A DNA stretch of 9,277 bases. It comes from Alphaproteobacteria bacterium (lineage in GTDB: Bacteria; Pseudomonadota; Alphaproteobacteria; Rhizobiales; Aestuariivirgaceae). Under the pieces are notes generated by a model. That model was not told the DNA's origin. It did no database searches and was given only the letters and a program-made list of their open reading frames with translations. The stretch spans positions 1 through 9,277 of the forward strand of contig VAZZ01000044.1 in assembly GCA_005884715.1 (NCBI GenBank), read 5' to 3'. Made by a program: the position numbers and the translations under genes. Each line of letters starts with the position of its first letter. Within the stretch, counting starts at the first letter, position 1. This document shows, one piece after another, positions 1-6,153 of this stretch.

Positions 1-269
1 AGTTCATCGAGATAAAGCCCGGTCGTCTCGCAGTCATGCACATCGCGCAGCCTCGTCCCGGCAAGACGGACGCGATAGCGCTCGCCCGGCATCTCAACTT
101 CGATCAGGCTGATATTGGGCAGGAGGCGTGGAATGTGGGCCGGGCTGATATCGCGCTTGTCCGGCATCGGGCGGCCCGCCGCCTTGAGGAGCCAATATTC
201 ATAGAGCTGACGATGTTCAGGGATGATCAGCTGCGCCTTGAAGGCCGCATTTCCCTGTCCCTTCGCCAT
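1..269 (-). CDS. PAS_5-family (PF07310-like) sensor-type protein, 5' part only
   Basis: The first 89 codons are present and the rest lies beyond the left edge. The translation begins MAKGQGNAAF and carries the hallmark order of the alphaproteobacterial PAS_5 family: LYEYW (residues 22-26), GRPMP (32-36), KRDISPAHIPRLLP (38-51), a YRVRLAGTR strand (65-73) and GLYLDE at the truncated end. Such proteins are typically small, soluble, single-domain proteins whose ligand and partner are mostly unknown. The ATG at 269 was chosen because a GGAG lies 9 nt upstream (279-282) and family similarity starts shortly after it. Upstream on this strand are the hairpin block and mucR; the 332-base gap argues for an independent promoter, which I could not place. 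The family call is from memory of the motif pattern; function is not inferable. Confidence 0.8.
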   Translation of the reverse strand, partial: MAKGQGNAAFKAQLIIPEHRQLYEYWLLKAAGRPMPDKRDISPAHIPRLLPNISLIEVEMPGERYRVRLAGTRLRDVHDCETTGLYLDE

Positions 270-357
270 GTCCCGTCGCTCCGAATCGCCAGCCCCGGCG
301 CCGTCAATCCTTATGAATCCGGCTGGGATGCGCCGCAAGAGTCCAAAAGCGGAACCA

Positions 358-404
358 GAGCAAATCCCGCCAAAGTTGAAGACTTTGGCGATAAGGATTT
401 GCTC
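358..404. repeat. Nested perfect hairpin (19 bp stem with ATAA bulge)
   Basis: The outer arms GAGCAAATCC (358-367) and GGATTTGCTC (395-404) and the inner arms CGCCAAAGT (368-376) and ACTTTGGCG (382-390) are all perfect. They enclose a TGAAG loop, with a four-base ATAA bulge (391-394) on one side only. Chance formation of a 19 bp near-continuous stem is unlikely. It could be a member of a dispersed intergenic repeat family, an RNA processing element or a terminator-like structure; there is no U-tract on either strand. Confidence 0.75.
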
Positions 405-472
405 CAACATTCTGATTTGGCGCGAATCCTTTTCGGCGAGGTGATTCCACATCGCCGGGAAGCGCGCTAAAC

Positions 473-518
473 ATCACGATGACTTTGGATCTCTTCAATC
501 CCAAGTCATGAACGTGAT
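473..518. repeat. Long imperfect hairpin of a composite intergenic repeat
   Basis: The arms pair as ATCACG/CGTGAT (473-478 with 513-518), ATGACTT/AAGTCAT (479-485 with 503-509) and GGAT/ATCC (487-490 with 498-501). There is one T-C mismatch (486/502), a GAA bulge (510-512) and a 7-base loop. The motif and the AATAAGTTAGA tract that follows it resemble an intergenic repeat I recall from many Hyphomicrobiales genomes. That resemblance is from memory and could not be searched. Confidence 0.7.
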
Positions 519-546
519 AGTTTCCAATAAGTTAGAAGAGATTTCC

Positions 547-574
547 TGCGAAAAACGGTCCCCACTTTTTCGCA
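547..574. repeat. 9-bp-stem hairpin TGCGAAAAA / TTTTTCGCA
   Basis: The perfect arms TGCGAAAAA (547-555) and TTTTTCGCA (566-574) enclose a 10-base loop, CGGTCCCCAC. Read on the minus strand the core is GCGAAAAAGTGGGGACCG, which closely resembles a hairpin very common between genes in Bradyrhizobium and Mesorhizobium relatives (recalled, not searched). It lies 28 bases past the mucR stop, so it could contribute to transcription termination or 3'-end protection of mucR mRNA. It lacks a classical U-tail outside the stem, so I annotate it as a repeat and not a terminator. Confidence 0.75.
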
Positions 575-601
575 TCCGCCTTTGGAGGAGTGACGAACCG
601 T

Positions 602-1009
602 TCAGGGGCGGTTCTGTCCAAGCCCAATTTTCTTGGCAAGGCTAGAGCGTGCCTCGGCGTAGGTGGGCGCCACCATCGGATAATCGTGCGGCAGGCCCCA
701 TTTCTCGCGATACTGTTCGGGGGAGAGATCATAGTGCGTCCGCAAATGGCGCTTCAGCGACTTGAACTTCTTTCCATCCTCGAGGCAGATGATGTGGTCG
801 GGCGTGATCGACTTGCGCACCGGCACAGCCGGTTTCAATTCAACCGCGTCCGGCGGTTTGGCCTCGCCTGCACCATGGGTTGCGCTGACAAGAGACTGGT
901 AGATGTTCGCAATGAGCTTTGGCAGATCCGCCTGGGCGACCGTGTTGTTGCCCACATAGGCCGCCACGATATCTGCCGTCAGTTCGACGAGATTGCCTTT
1001 TTCCTGCAT
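602..1009 (-). CDS. mucR: MucR/Ros-family zinc-finger transcriptional regulator
   Basis: This is a 135-residue DNA-binding protein of the MucR/Ros family. These are pleiotropic alphaproteobacterial regulators, often repressors, of exopolysaccharide, motility, symbiosis/virulence and cell-cycle genes, and they bind AT-rich promoters and oligomerise through the N terminus. The N-terminal LVELTADIVAAYVGNNTV (residues 7-24) and the finger region IICLEDGKKFKSLKRHLRTH (73-92) followed by LSPEQYREKWGLP are typical and full length. The metal-ligand set is C75, D78, H88, H92: the second cysteine of Ros is an aspartate, as reported for several MucR homologues. The ATG at 1009 gives the usual N terminus; a G6 tract 11-16 nt upstream is the only Shine-Dalgarno-like sequence. 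The gap of 82 bases from the upstream DUF2336 stop leaves room for its own promoter. The regulon cannot be deduced from the sequence. Confidence 0.93.
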   Translation of the reverse strand: MQEKGNLVELTADIVAAYVGNNTVAQADLPKLIANIYQSLVSATHGAGEAKPPDAVELKPAVPVRKSITPDHIICLEDGKKFKSLKRHLRTHYDLSPEQYREKWGLPHDYPMVAPTYAEARSSLAKKIGLGQNRP

Positions 1010-1052
1010 AGCGAGCTGTTGCCCCCCGGTTAGGACGCGTTTTTTATTTCAT

Positions 1053-1074
1053 CTATTGCAAAGCGAATCAATAG
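1053..1074. promoter_or_regulatory. Inverted repeat upstream of mucR, candidate operator
   Basis: Perfect 6 bp arms CTATTG (1053-1058) and CAATAG (1069-1074) are separated by 10 bases, giving a 16-base centre-to-centre spacing suited to one and a half helical turns. The element sits 44 bases upstream of the mucR start in an AT-rich patch containing TTTTTTATTT (1040-1049). MucR proteins are known to autoregulate through AT-rich sites, so this is a plausible operator; that role is inference. No clear -35/-10 pair was found. Confidence 0.35.
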
Positions 1075-1091
1075 ACCGGCGGAATACTAGT

Positions 1092-2474
1092 CTAGGAGGC
1101 AACGGTGCGGGCATAAGGTCCGGTGCCCATGACGGCCCAATCCCAATAAGTGAGCAGTACGCGCGCCTTGTTGAAGGAGAGCGTCTCGAACATGGCCTTC
1201 AATGCCGCGGCATCGGGATGCTTGTCGATGATGCCGGCGAACTTGGCCCGTGTCAGGCCGGCAGCCTTCAGCGCCACTGTCAGGGCTTCGCCACCTGCAT
1301 CATCGGCGATCCTGGCCCCCGTCGCCTCACTCACATGGATGAGCCTGGAAAAGATCTGGCCGGCTTCTTGCGGGGAAGCATGCTCGAGCTTCGAAAGCAG
1401 CGACAGATCGGCATATTTCTGATCCGTCCCCTGAGCCTCCATGTTCATGGTGAGGATCCTGGTGATGGTCTCCGAATCGGTGAGGAAGCGCGACAGCACA
1501 TAGCGGCGCAGTTCCGAGGGCAGGTGCCAGAAGAGCTGGAAGGCGATCGGCGGGGGCGTATCCTGGCGGGTCACCAGCGGCGCCTGGAGCACAGGATGAT
1601 CGGCGGCGAAGTAGCTCAGACGCCAGATCGATTCGATCGAAAACGACGCTCCCTGATTGCGCACGAGATTGAGGAGCGTTTCGACATGGTTCGACTGGAT
1701 GAGCGCCACCGAAAGGGCCGGCGAGATGAGGCGCCGGCGCGCAATCAGCTTGAGGCTCGCCGGATTTCTCGTATTGGCGACCGCGATGAGATCGCTGTCG
1801 TGCACCGACATTGCGTTCTCGAGCAGCGGTCCAGACACTTCAATGCGCGGATCGTTGATGAGACGGCGGACCAGCATCTCCGATGGCGCTTCCATCATGC
1901 AGGTGCGGCTGGCAAGGCGTCGCAGGCTCTTGAGCGGCATGCGTGGAATGAGGCGCAGCAGCGTATCGTTGGCGAGAGCACGTTCCTGCGGCAGGGATCC
2001 CGATGTCGGCATCGCCATGATGTCGAGCAGCGCATGCGCCTGCTCGCCGGCTCCGGCATCTTCAGGCTGCGCTTTCTCGAGAACCCGGCGTTCGACGAAG
2101 GCGGCATCACCTGGCCGGACCGCAAAGGTCCGGTTTTTGGGCTGCGCGCCAGCCGATGCTGGCTGGGCTTCGACTGGCACAACGGTGGCGATCTCCGCTG
2201 CGGCGGGGGTTTGCGCAATTGTTTCGGGCTCGCGCGGCGGGGCGTCTGTCGCCTGAATTATTTCGCCCAGGCCGAGGTGGGAGGACGCCCGCGGCGGCGC
2301 CTCGATGCTTTCGCCGACAGGTTCAGCAGAGCTGACTGCCGGCGCTTCGTCCGGCAACGTCGCCGGGGCCGGGGACTGATGAGCGCCGCTCAATTTCAGC
2401 TTGAGCGAATGGAACGACTCCGCCGTGAAAACGCGGCGCTCGGGCAGTCCATTCTCAGGCTGCACGATCGACAT
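1092..2474 (-). CDS. DUF2336 domain-containing protein
   Basis: The protein is 460 residues from the chosen ATG. Residues 1-32 form a short N-terminal segment containing SLKLKLSG. Residues about 33-117 are a low-complexity Ala/Pro/Glu linker. From about 165 to 292 lies the DUF2336 (PF10098) alpha-helical, HEAT-like region, recognised by LVRRLINDPRIEVSGPLLEN followed by DSDLIAVANTRNPASLKLIARR. The C terminus (to 460) is helical and ends in a conserved-looking LLTYWDWAVMGTG. No signal peptide or membrane segment is visible, so it is probably cytoplasmic. Function is unknown for the family. The frame stays open to a TTG at 2573, but that extension uses TTA, AGA and AGG codons and reads like non-coding DNA. 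The SD-like AAGGAG (2488-2493) sits 13 nt from the chosen ATG and 3 nt from an out-of-frame ATG at 2484, so the start is uncertain. Confidence 0.85.
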   Translation of the reverse strand: MSIVQPENGLPERRVFTAESFHSLKLKLSGAHQSPAPATLPDEAPAVSSAEPVGESIEAPPRASSHLGLGEIIQATDAPPREPETIAQTPAAAEIATVVPVEAQPASAGAQPKNRTFAVRPGDAAFVERRVLEKAQPEDAGAGEQAHALLDIMAMPTSGSLPQERALANDTLLRLIPRMPLKSLRRLASRTCMMEAPSEMLVRRLINDPRIEVSGPLLENAMSVHDSDLIAVANTRNPASLKLIARRRLISPALSVALIQSNHVETLLNLVRNQGASFSIESIWRLSYFAADHPVLQAPLVTRQDTPPPIAFQLFWHLPSELRRYVLSRFLTDSETITRILTMNMEAQGTDQKYADLSLLSKLEHASPQEAGQIFSRLIHVSEATGARIADDAGGEALTVALKAAGLTRAKFAGIIDKHPDAAALKAMFETLSFNKARVLLTYWDWAVMGTGPYARTVAS

Positions 2475-2681
2475 GCCGGGCCATGGTCTCCTTGTCGGGC
2501 CGCCATTAAGGACGGCCAAGCCTCTAAATCTGCTTAAGTCCTTGGAAAAAGCGATCGAGAAACTATTTACCAATCACGTAATGATTAATGGATGGTTACC
2601 AGGTTACGGTCCCCTTATCCTCGCCAGCAAACGCCCCAGAGTCCCAAATCCACCACGCTCCATCCCGAAGAGACGAAATAA
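2475..2681. other. Divergent intergenic region between DUF2336 gene and ptrB
   Basis: This 207-base AT-richer region must hold the promoters of both divergent genes. Two close direct repeats are visible: TAATG-AT-TAATG (2579-2590) and GGTTAC-CA-GGTTAC (2594-2607). On the plus strand TTGGAA (2542-2547), 16 bases, TATTTA (2564-2569) is a weak sigma70-like candidate for ptrB and would give a leader of about 105 bases. On the minus strand I see no convincing -35/-10 pair. A 9-codon minus-strand frame (2458-2484) directly follows the AAGGAG and ends inside the DUF2336 coding start. Confidence 0.4.
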
Positions 2682-4775
2682 ATGACCAGACACGAAATGA
2701 TCGCTCCGCCGCGTGCGGAGAAGCGGGCGCATGCCGATACACGGCATGGCGTGACGAGGCTCGATGACTATGCCTGGCTCAAGGCCGAGAACTGGCAGAG
2801 CGTGATGCAGGATTCTTCTGTCCTGCCTCATGATATCCGCCAATATCTCGAGGCCGAGAACGCCTATACCGAGCGCCAGATGGCCGGCACGAAGGACCTG
2901 CAGGACCAGCTATTCGCCGAAATGAGGGGCCGCATCAAGGAAGACGACTCCAGTGTTCCCGCACCCGATGGCGCTTACGCCTATTATTCAAGTTACGTCG
3001 CCGGCGCCGAGCATCCGCGCTATTGCCGCAAGGCCCGCGACCTATCAGGGCCAGAGCAGATCCTCATCGACGGCACCCTGGAGGCCGGCTCGAAGCCGTT
3101 CTTTGATTTCGGCGGCTTCTCCATCTCTCCCGATCACCGCCTCCTCGCCTGGTCGTCCGACGACAAGGGCTCGGAGTTCTTCCGCATCCGCATCCGAGAT
3201 CTCACGGCGGGTGAAGACCTCGCCGATGAGATAGACAATACCGCCGGCGGCACCAGCTGGGCCGCCGATGGCAAGAGCTTCCTCTATACGCAGCAGGACG
3301 AGCATCATCGCCCGCTCAAGATATACCGCCATGTGCTGGGCACCGAAGCCAGCGCCGATCAACTTGTCTATGAAGAGCAGGATTCAGGTTTCTTCTCAGG
3401 GGTAGGCAAGACACAATCCGAGCACTTCTTCATCATCGACACGCATGACCACGAGACCTCGGAAGTCTATCTGATCGACACAGCGACGCCGCAAGCACGA
3501 CCGCGGCTGATCGCCAAGCGCCAGAGCGGTGTCGAGTATGACGTCGAGCATTGGGAAGATGAGCTCGTCATCCGCACCAATGCCGATGGCGCCGAAGACT
3601 TCAAGATCGTCACGGCTCCCATCGACGCGCCGGGCCGCGAGAACTGGCGCGACCTCATCGCGCACCGTCCCGGCTGCCTGGTGCTCGGCATCATCGCGCT
3701 CAAATCCTGGCTGATAAGGCTCGAGCGCGAGAACGGCCTGCCGCGCATCGTCGTGCGCGAGATTAAGACGGGCCTCGAACATGAAATCGCCTTTGCCGAA
3801 GAGGCCTATGCGCTGGGCTTCGGCCAGATGCGCGAATATGACACCGACATACTGCGCTTCAGCTATTCGTCGATGACGACGCCAGCCGAGATCTATGACT
3901 ACGACATGCGCCGACGCACAAGGATCTTGCGCAAGCGCCAGGAGGTGCCGTCCGGCCATGATCGCGCGGAATACGTCACTCGCCGTATCCAGGCGCCGGC
4001 GCATGATGGCGAGACCGTGCCGGTTACATTGCTCTACCGCAAGGACACGCCGCTCGATGGTTCGGCACCTCTTTGGCTCTATGGCTATGGGTCCTACGGC
4101 ATTACCATTCCGGCGGGATTCAACACCAATATCCTGTCGCTCGTTGATCGCGGCTTCATCTATGCCATCGCCCATATCCGCGGCGGACAGGACAAAGGTT
4201 ATCGCTGGTATACTGAGGGCAAGCGCGAGAAGAAGCAGAACACCTTCCGCGATTTCGTCGCAGCGGCGCGCTATCTGATCGAGGCAGGTTATACGCGCAA
4301 GGGCGAGATCGTGGCGCAGGGCGGATCCGCCGGCGGCATGCTGATGGGCGCCGTCGCCAATATGGCGCCGGAGCTGTTCAAGGCAATCATCGCCGAAGTG
4401 CCCTTCGTCGATGTGCTGACGACCATGCTGGACGACACGCTGCCCCTGACGCCGGCCGAATGGACGGAATGGGGCAATCCGATTGCCAGCAAGGAATTCT
4501 ACGACATCATCGCCGCCTACTCGCCCTATGACAATGTCGGGGAGATCGCCTATCCCCACATATTGGCGGTTGGCGGTCTCACCGATCCCCGGGTCACCTA
4601 CTGGGAGCCGGCGAAATGGGTGGCGCGCCTGCGCGAGCGCAAGTGCGACCAGAATCTTCTGCTGCTCAAGACGCAAATGGAAGAAGGCCATGGCGGGGCC
4701 TCCGGACGTTTCGACCGGCTCAAGGAGGTGGCGCTGGTCTATGCCTTCGGGCTGATGGTGGCGAGGGGTATCTAG
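2682..4775 (+). CDS. ptrB: Oligopeptidase B (S9A prolyl oligopeptidase family serine peptidase)
   Basis: This 697-residue cytoplasmic serine peptidase (E. coli PtrB is 686) cleaves short peptides, in characterised members after Lys or Arg. Residues about 1-80 are the N-terminal cap, 80-415 the seven-bladed propeller that excludes large substrates, and 420-697 the alpha/beta hydrolase. The triad is S549 (GGSAGG), D635 (GLTDPRV) and H670 (EEGHGG), with spacings of 86 and 35 residues, nearly those of the enterobacterial enzyme. Y469 in YGYGSYG is the expected oxyanion-hole tyrosine. Of four acidic residues that I recall being linked to basic-residue specificity in Salmonella OpB, only the counterpart of E576 (E593) is kept; the others are T595, P477 and G479, so specificity may be broader. 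The ATG at 2682 has a GAAGAG about 10 nt upstream. The gene appears monocistronic and converges on otsA with 7 bases between stops. Its physiological substrate is unknown. Confidence 0.93.
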   Translation: MTRHEMIAPPRAEKRAHADTRHGVTRLDDYAWLKAENWQSVMQDSSVLPHDIRQYLEAENAYTERQMAGTKDLQDQLFAEMRGRIKEDDSSVPAPDGAYAYYSSYVAGAEHPRYCRKARDLSGPEQILIDGTLEAGSKPFFDFGGFSISPDHRLLAWSSDDKGSEFFRIRIRDLTAGEDLADEIDNTAGGTSWAADGKSFLYTQQDEHHRPLKIYRHVLGTEASADQLVYEEQDSGFFSGVGKTQSEHFFIIDTHDHETSEVYLIDTATPQARPRLIAKRQSGVEYDVEHWEDELVIRTNADGAEDFKIVTAPIDAPGRENWRDLIAHRPGCLVLGIIALKSWLIRLERENGLPRIVVREIKTGLEHEIAFAEEAYALGFGQMREYDTDILRFSYSSMTTPAEIYDYDMRRRTRILRKRQEVPSGHDRAEYVTRRIQAPAHDGETVPVTLLYRKDTPLDGSAPLWLYGYGSYGITIPAGFNTNILSLVDRGFIYAIAHIRGGQDKGYRWYTEGKREKKQNTFRDFVAAARYLIEAGYTRKGEIVAQGGSAGGMLMGAVANMAPELFKAIIAEVPFVDVLTTMLDDTLPLTPAEWTEWGNPIASKEFYDIIAAYSPYDNVGEIAYPHILAVGGLTDPRVTYWEPAKWVARLRERKCDQNLLLLKTQMEEGHGGASGRFDRLKEVALVYAFGLMVARGI

Positions 4776-4782
4776 CGGAAAT

Positions 4783-6153
4783 TCACGACGCAGCCCGCAA
4801 AGTCTTCGATGAAGCGTTGAGGCGCACCAGGAACCGCCGGCACCAGGCCGCGGCACTCTCCTGTTCGATCCGGTCCATCAGACTTCGCCAGCGCGCCTTA
4901 CGCTCCTCCTTCGGCATGCTGAGGCCCTGATGGATCGCTTCGGCGATGCCACCCGGATCATAGGGGTTGACGATGAGCGCGGCATCGAGACTGGCCGCAG
5001 CACCGGCAAAGCGCGACAGCACGAGGACACCTGGATCCGCCTCATCTTGCGCGGCAACATATTCCATCGCCACCAGATTCATGCCGTCGCGCAAGGGTGT
5101 CACCAGACCGATCGCGGCCATACGGAAGAAACCGGCCAGCATCTTGCGCGACAGGCCATGCGTCATGTAGCGCAGCGGCACCCAATCGAACTCGGCATAT
5201 TTGCCGTTGATCTTGCCGGTGAGGCGATCGAGAGTGCGCTTCAAATCGCGATATTCGCTCACATCTTCGCGCGAACGCGGCGCCACCTGCAGGTAACTGA
5301 TCTTTTCGCGATATTCCGCATGAGTCTCGAGCAAATCCGAATAGGCCTCGAAACGCTGCGGCAAGCCCTTGGAATAATCGAGGCGATCGGCGCCGATGAT
5401 GAGCCGGCGGCCGACGAGACTTTCCTTGAGGCGCTGCGATTCGGCCGTCATGCGCGATGTCTTCGCCATGCGGGCGAAGGCCTGTGCGTCTATGCCGACC
5501 GGCAATGTCACCGCGGCGGCAATCGCATGAGTGCGCTGGTCGACGGGCAGCAGATTGCGGGCGCAGCCGAGAAAATTGTCGCGGTCTTCGCTGGTTTGGA
5601 AGCCTATGACATCATAGACTGCGAGATCGGCTGCGAGCTCGCCGGCCGGCGGCAGGATGTCGAAGACCGACTGCGGCGGGAAGGGGATATGCAGGAAGAA
5701 TCCTATTGGCACCTCAATGCCCTGCCAGCGCAACCAACGGCCGAGCGGGATCAAGTGATAGTCATGCACCCAGACGACGTCGCCAGGCTTCAGAAACGGG
5801 GCCAGCGCTTCGGCGAATTTCCGGTTGGTGGCGCGATAGCCCTTATATTCCTCGCGTGAATAGGCGACGAGTCCGGTGCGGTAATGAAAGAGCGGCCACA
5901 GGCTGCGATTGGAGAAACCAGCATAATAATCGCGATAGTCCTCCTCGCTCAGATCGATGGTGGCGAATGTGATCGAGCCGCGCGTTGCAAAGTACGGCTT
6001 CGATGACGTCGATGCCGAACGCTTGCCCGACCAGCCCAACCACAACACCTCGCCCTTCAATGCTTCTTCGAGGACGACGGCAAGACCGCCCGCCTGCTGC
6101 TCGCGCTTTGCCCGTGCCGGCACGCGATTGGAGACGATCACGACACGCGCCAT
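4783..6153 (-). CDS. otsA: Trehalose-6-phosphate synthase (GT20), UDP-forming type
   Basis: OtsA transfers glucose from UDP-glucose to glucose-6-phosphate, giving trehalose-6-phosphate in the cytoplasm. The 456-residue protein is full length with all expected residues: R10 (VSNR), the AGGLA loop (21-25), W41, Y77, W86, D131 (VHDYHL), H155 (FLHIPFPP), R257 and K262 (GADRLDYSKG), D356 to N359 (RDGMN) and E364. N-terminal positions sit one residue after their E. coli equivalents. The start at 6153 is fixed by the family N terminus MARVVIVSNR and a strong AGGAGG (6158-6163) 4 nt upstream; the open frame continues further upstream only as a shadow of the GH15 gene. It overlaps the end of that gene by 16 bp and is the last gene of the otsB-GH15-otsA operon. 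Cofactor donor preference (UDP over other nucleotides) is a family inference. Confidence 0.96.
   Translation of the reverse strand: MARVVIVSNRVPARAKREQQAGGLAVVLEEALKGEVLWLGWSGKRSASTSSKPYFATRGSITFATIDLSEEDYRDYYAGFSNRSLWPLFHYRTGLVAYSREEYKGYRATNRKFAEALAPFLKPGDVVWVHDYHLIPLGRWLRWQGIEVPIGFFLHIPFPPQSVFDILPPAGELAADLAVYDVIGFQTSEDRDNFLGCARNLLPVDQRTHAIAAAVTLPVGIDAQAFARMAKTSRMTAESQRLKESLVGRRLIIGADRLDYSKGLPQRFEAYSDLLETHAEYREKISYLQVAPRSREDVSEYRDLKRTLDRLTGKINGKYAEFDWVPLRYMTHGLSRKMLAGFFRMAAIGLVTPLRDGMNLVAMEYVAAQDEADPGVLVLSRFAGAAASLDAALIVNPYDPGGIAEAIHQGLSMPKEERKARWRSLMDRIEQESAAAWCRRFLVRLNASSKTLRAAS

Larger units (their letters stand above)
270..601. other. Gene-free stretch with three hairpins
   Basis: No open frame here shows family similarity; the frames that are open lack convincing starts and run through palindromes. 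The stretch holds a nested hairpin (358-404), a second long hairpin (473-518), a third hairpin (547-574) and a weaker inverted pair CGGCGA/TCGCCG (434-439 and 452-457). The 3' end of mucR (stop at 602) and the start of the PAS_5 gene (269) flank it, both on the minus strand. It should include a mucR terminator and a PAS_5 promoter, but I cannot point to a canonical version of either. Confidence 0.7.

Noticed and set aside
351..379. GGAAC followed by AGTT on the plus strand, resembling an EcfG promoter
   Set aside because: The spacing is 18, not 16-17, it falls inside the nested hairpin, and no plus-strand gene follows.
36..470. Plus-strand frame at the left edge
   Set aside because: It runs through the PAS_5 gene in antisense and then through palindromes; there is no start context or family signal.
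993..2537. Long open plus-strand frame (514 codons) opposite the DUF2336 gene
   Set aside because: The translation is Arg/His-rich without any family motif, whereas the opposite strand has a clear DUF2336 domain; high-GC codon use opens antisense frames.
2475..2573. TTG-initiated extension of the DUF2336 protein
   Set aside because: Codon use in this part (TTA, AGA, AGG) differs from the rest of the gene, and the DNA looks like promoter sequence.
3396..4856. Long open minus-strand frame (486 codons) opposite ptrB
   Set aside because: It is antisense to the catalytic region of a well-supported oligopeptidase B and shows no recognisable domain.
4930..5859. Plus-strand frame of 309 codons opposite otsA
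   Set aside because: It is antisense to conserved GT20 motifs, with composition typical of a shadow frame.
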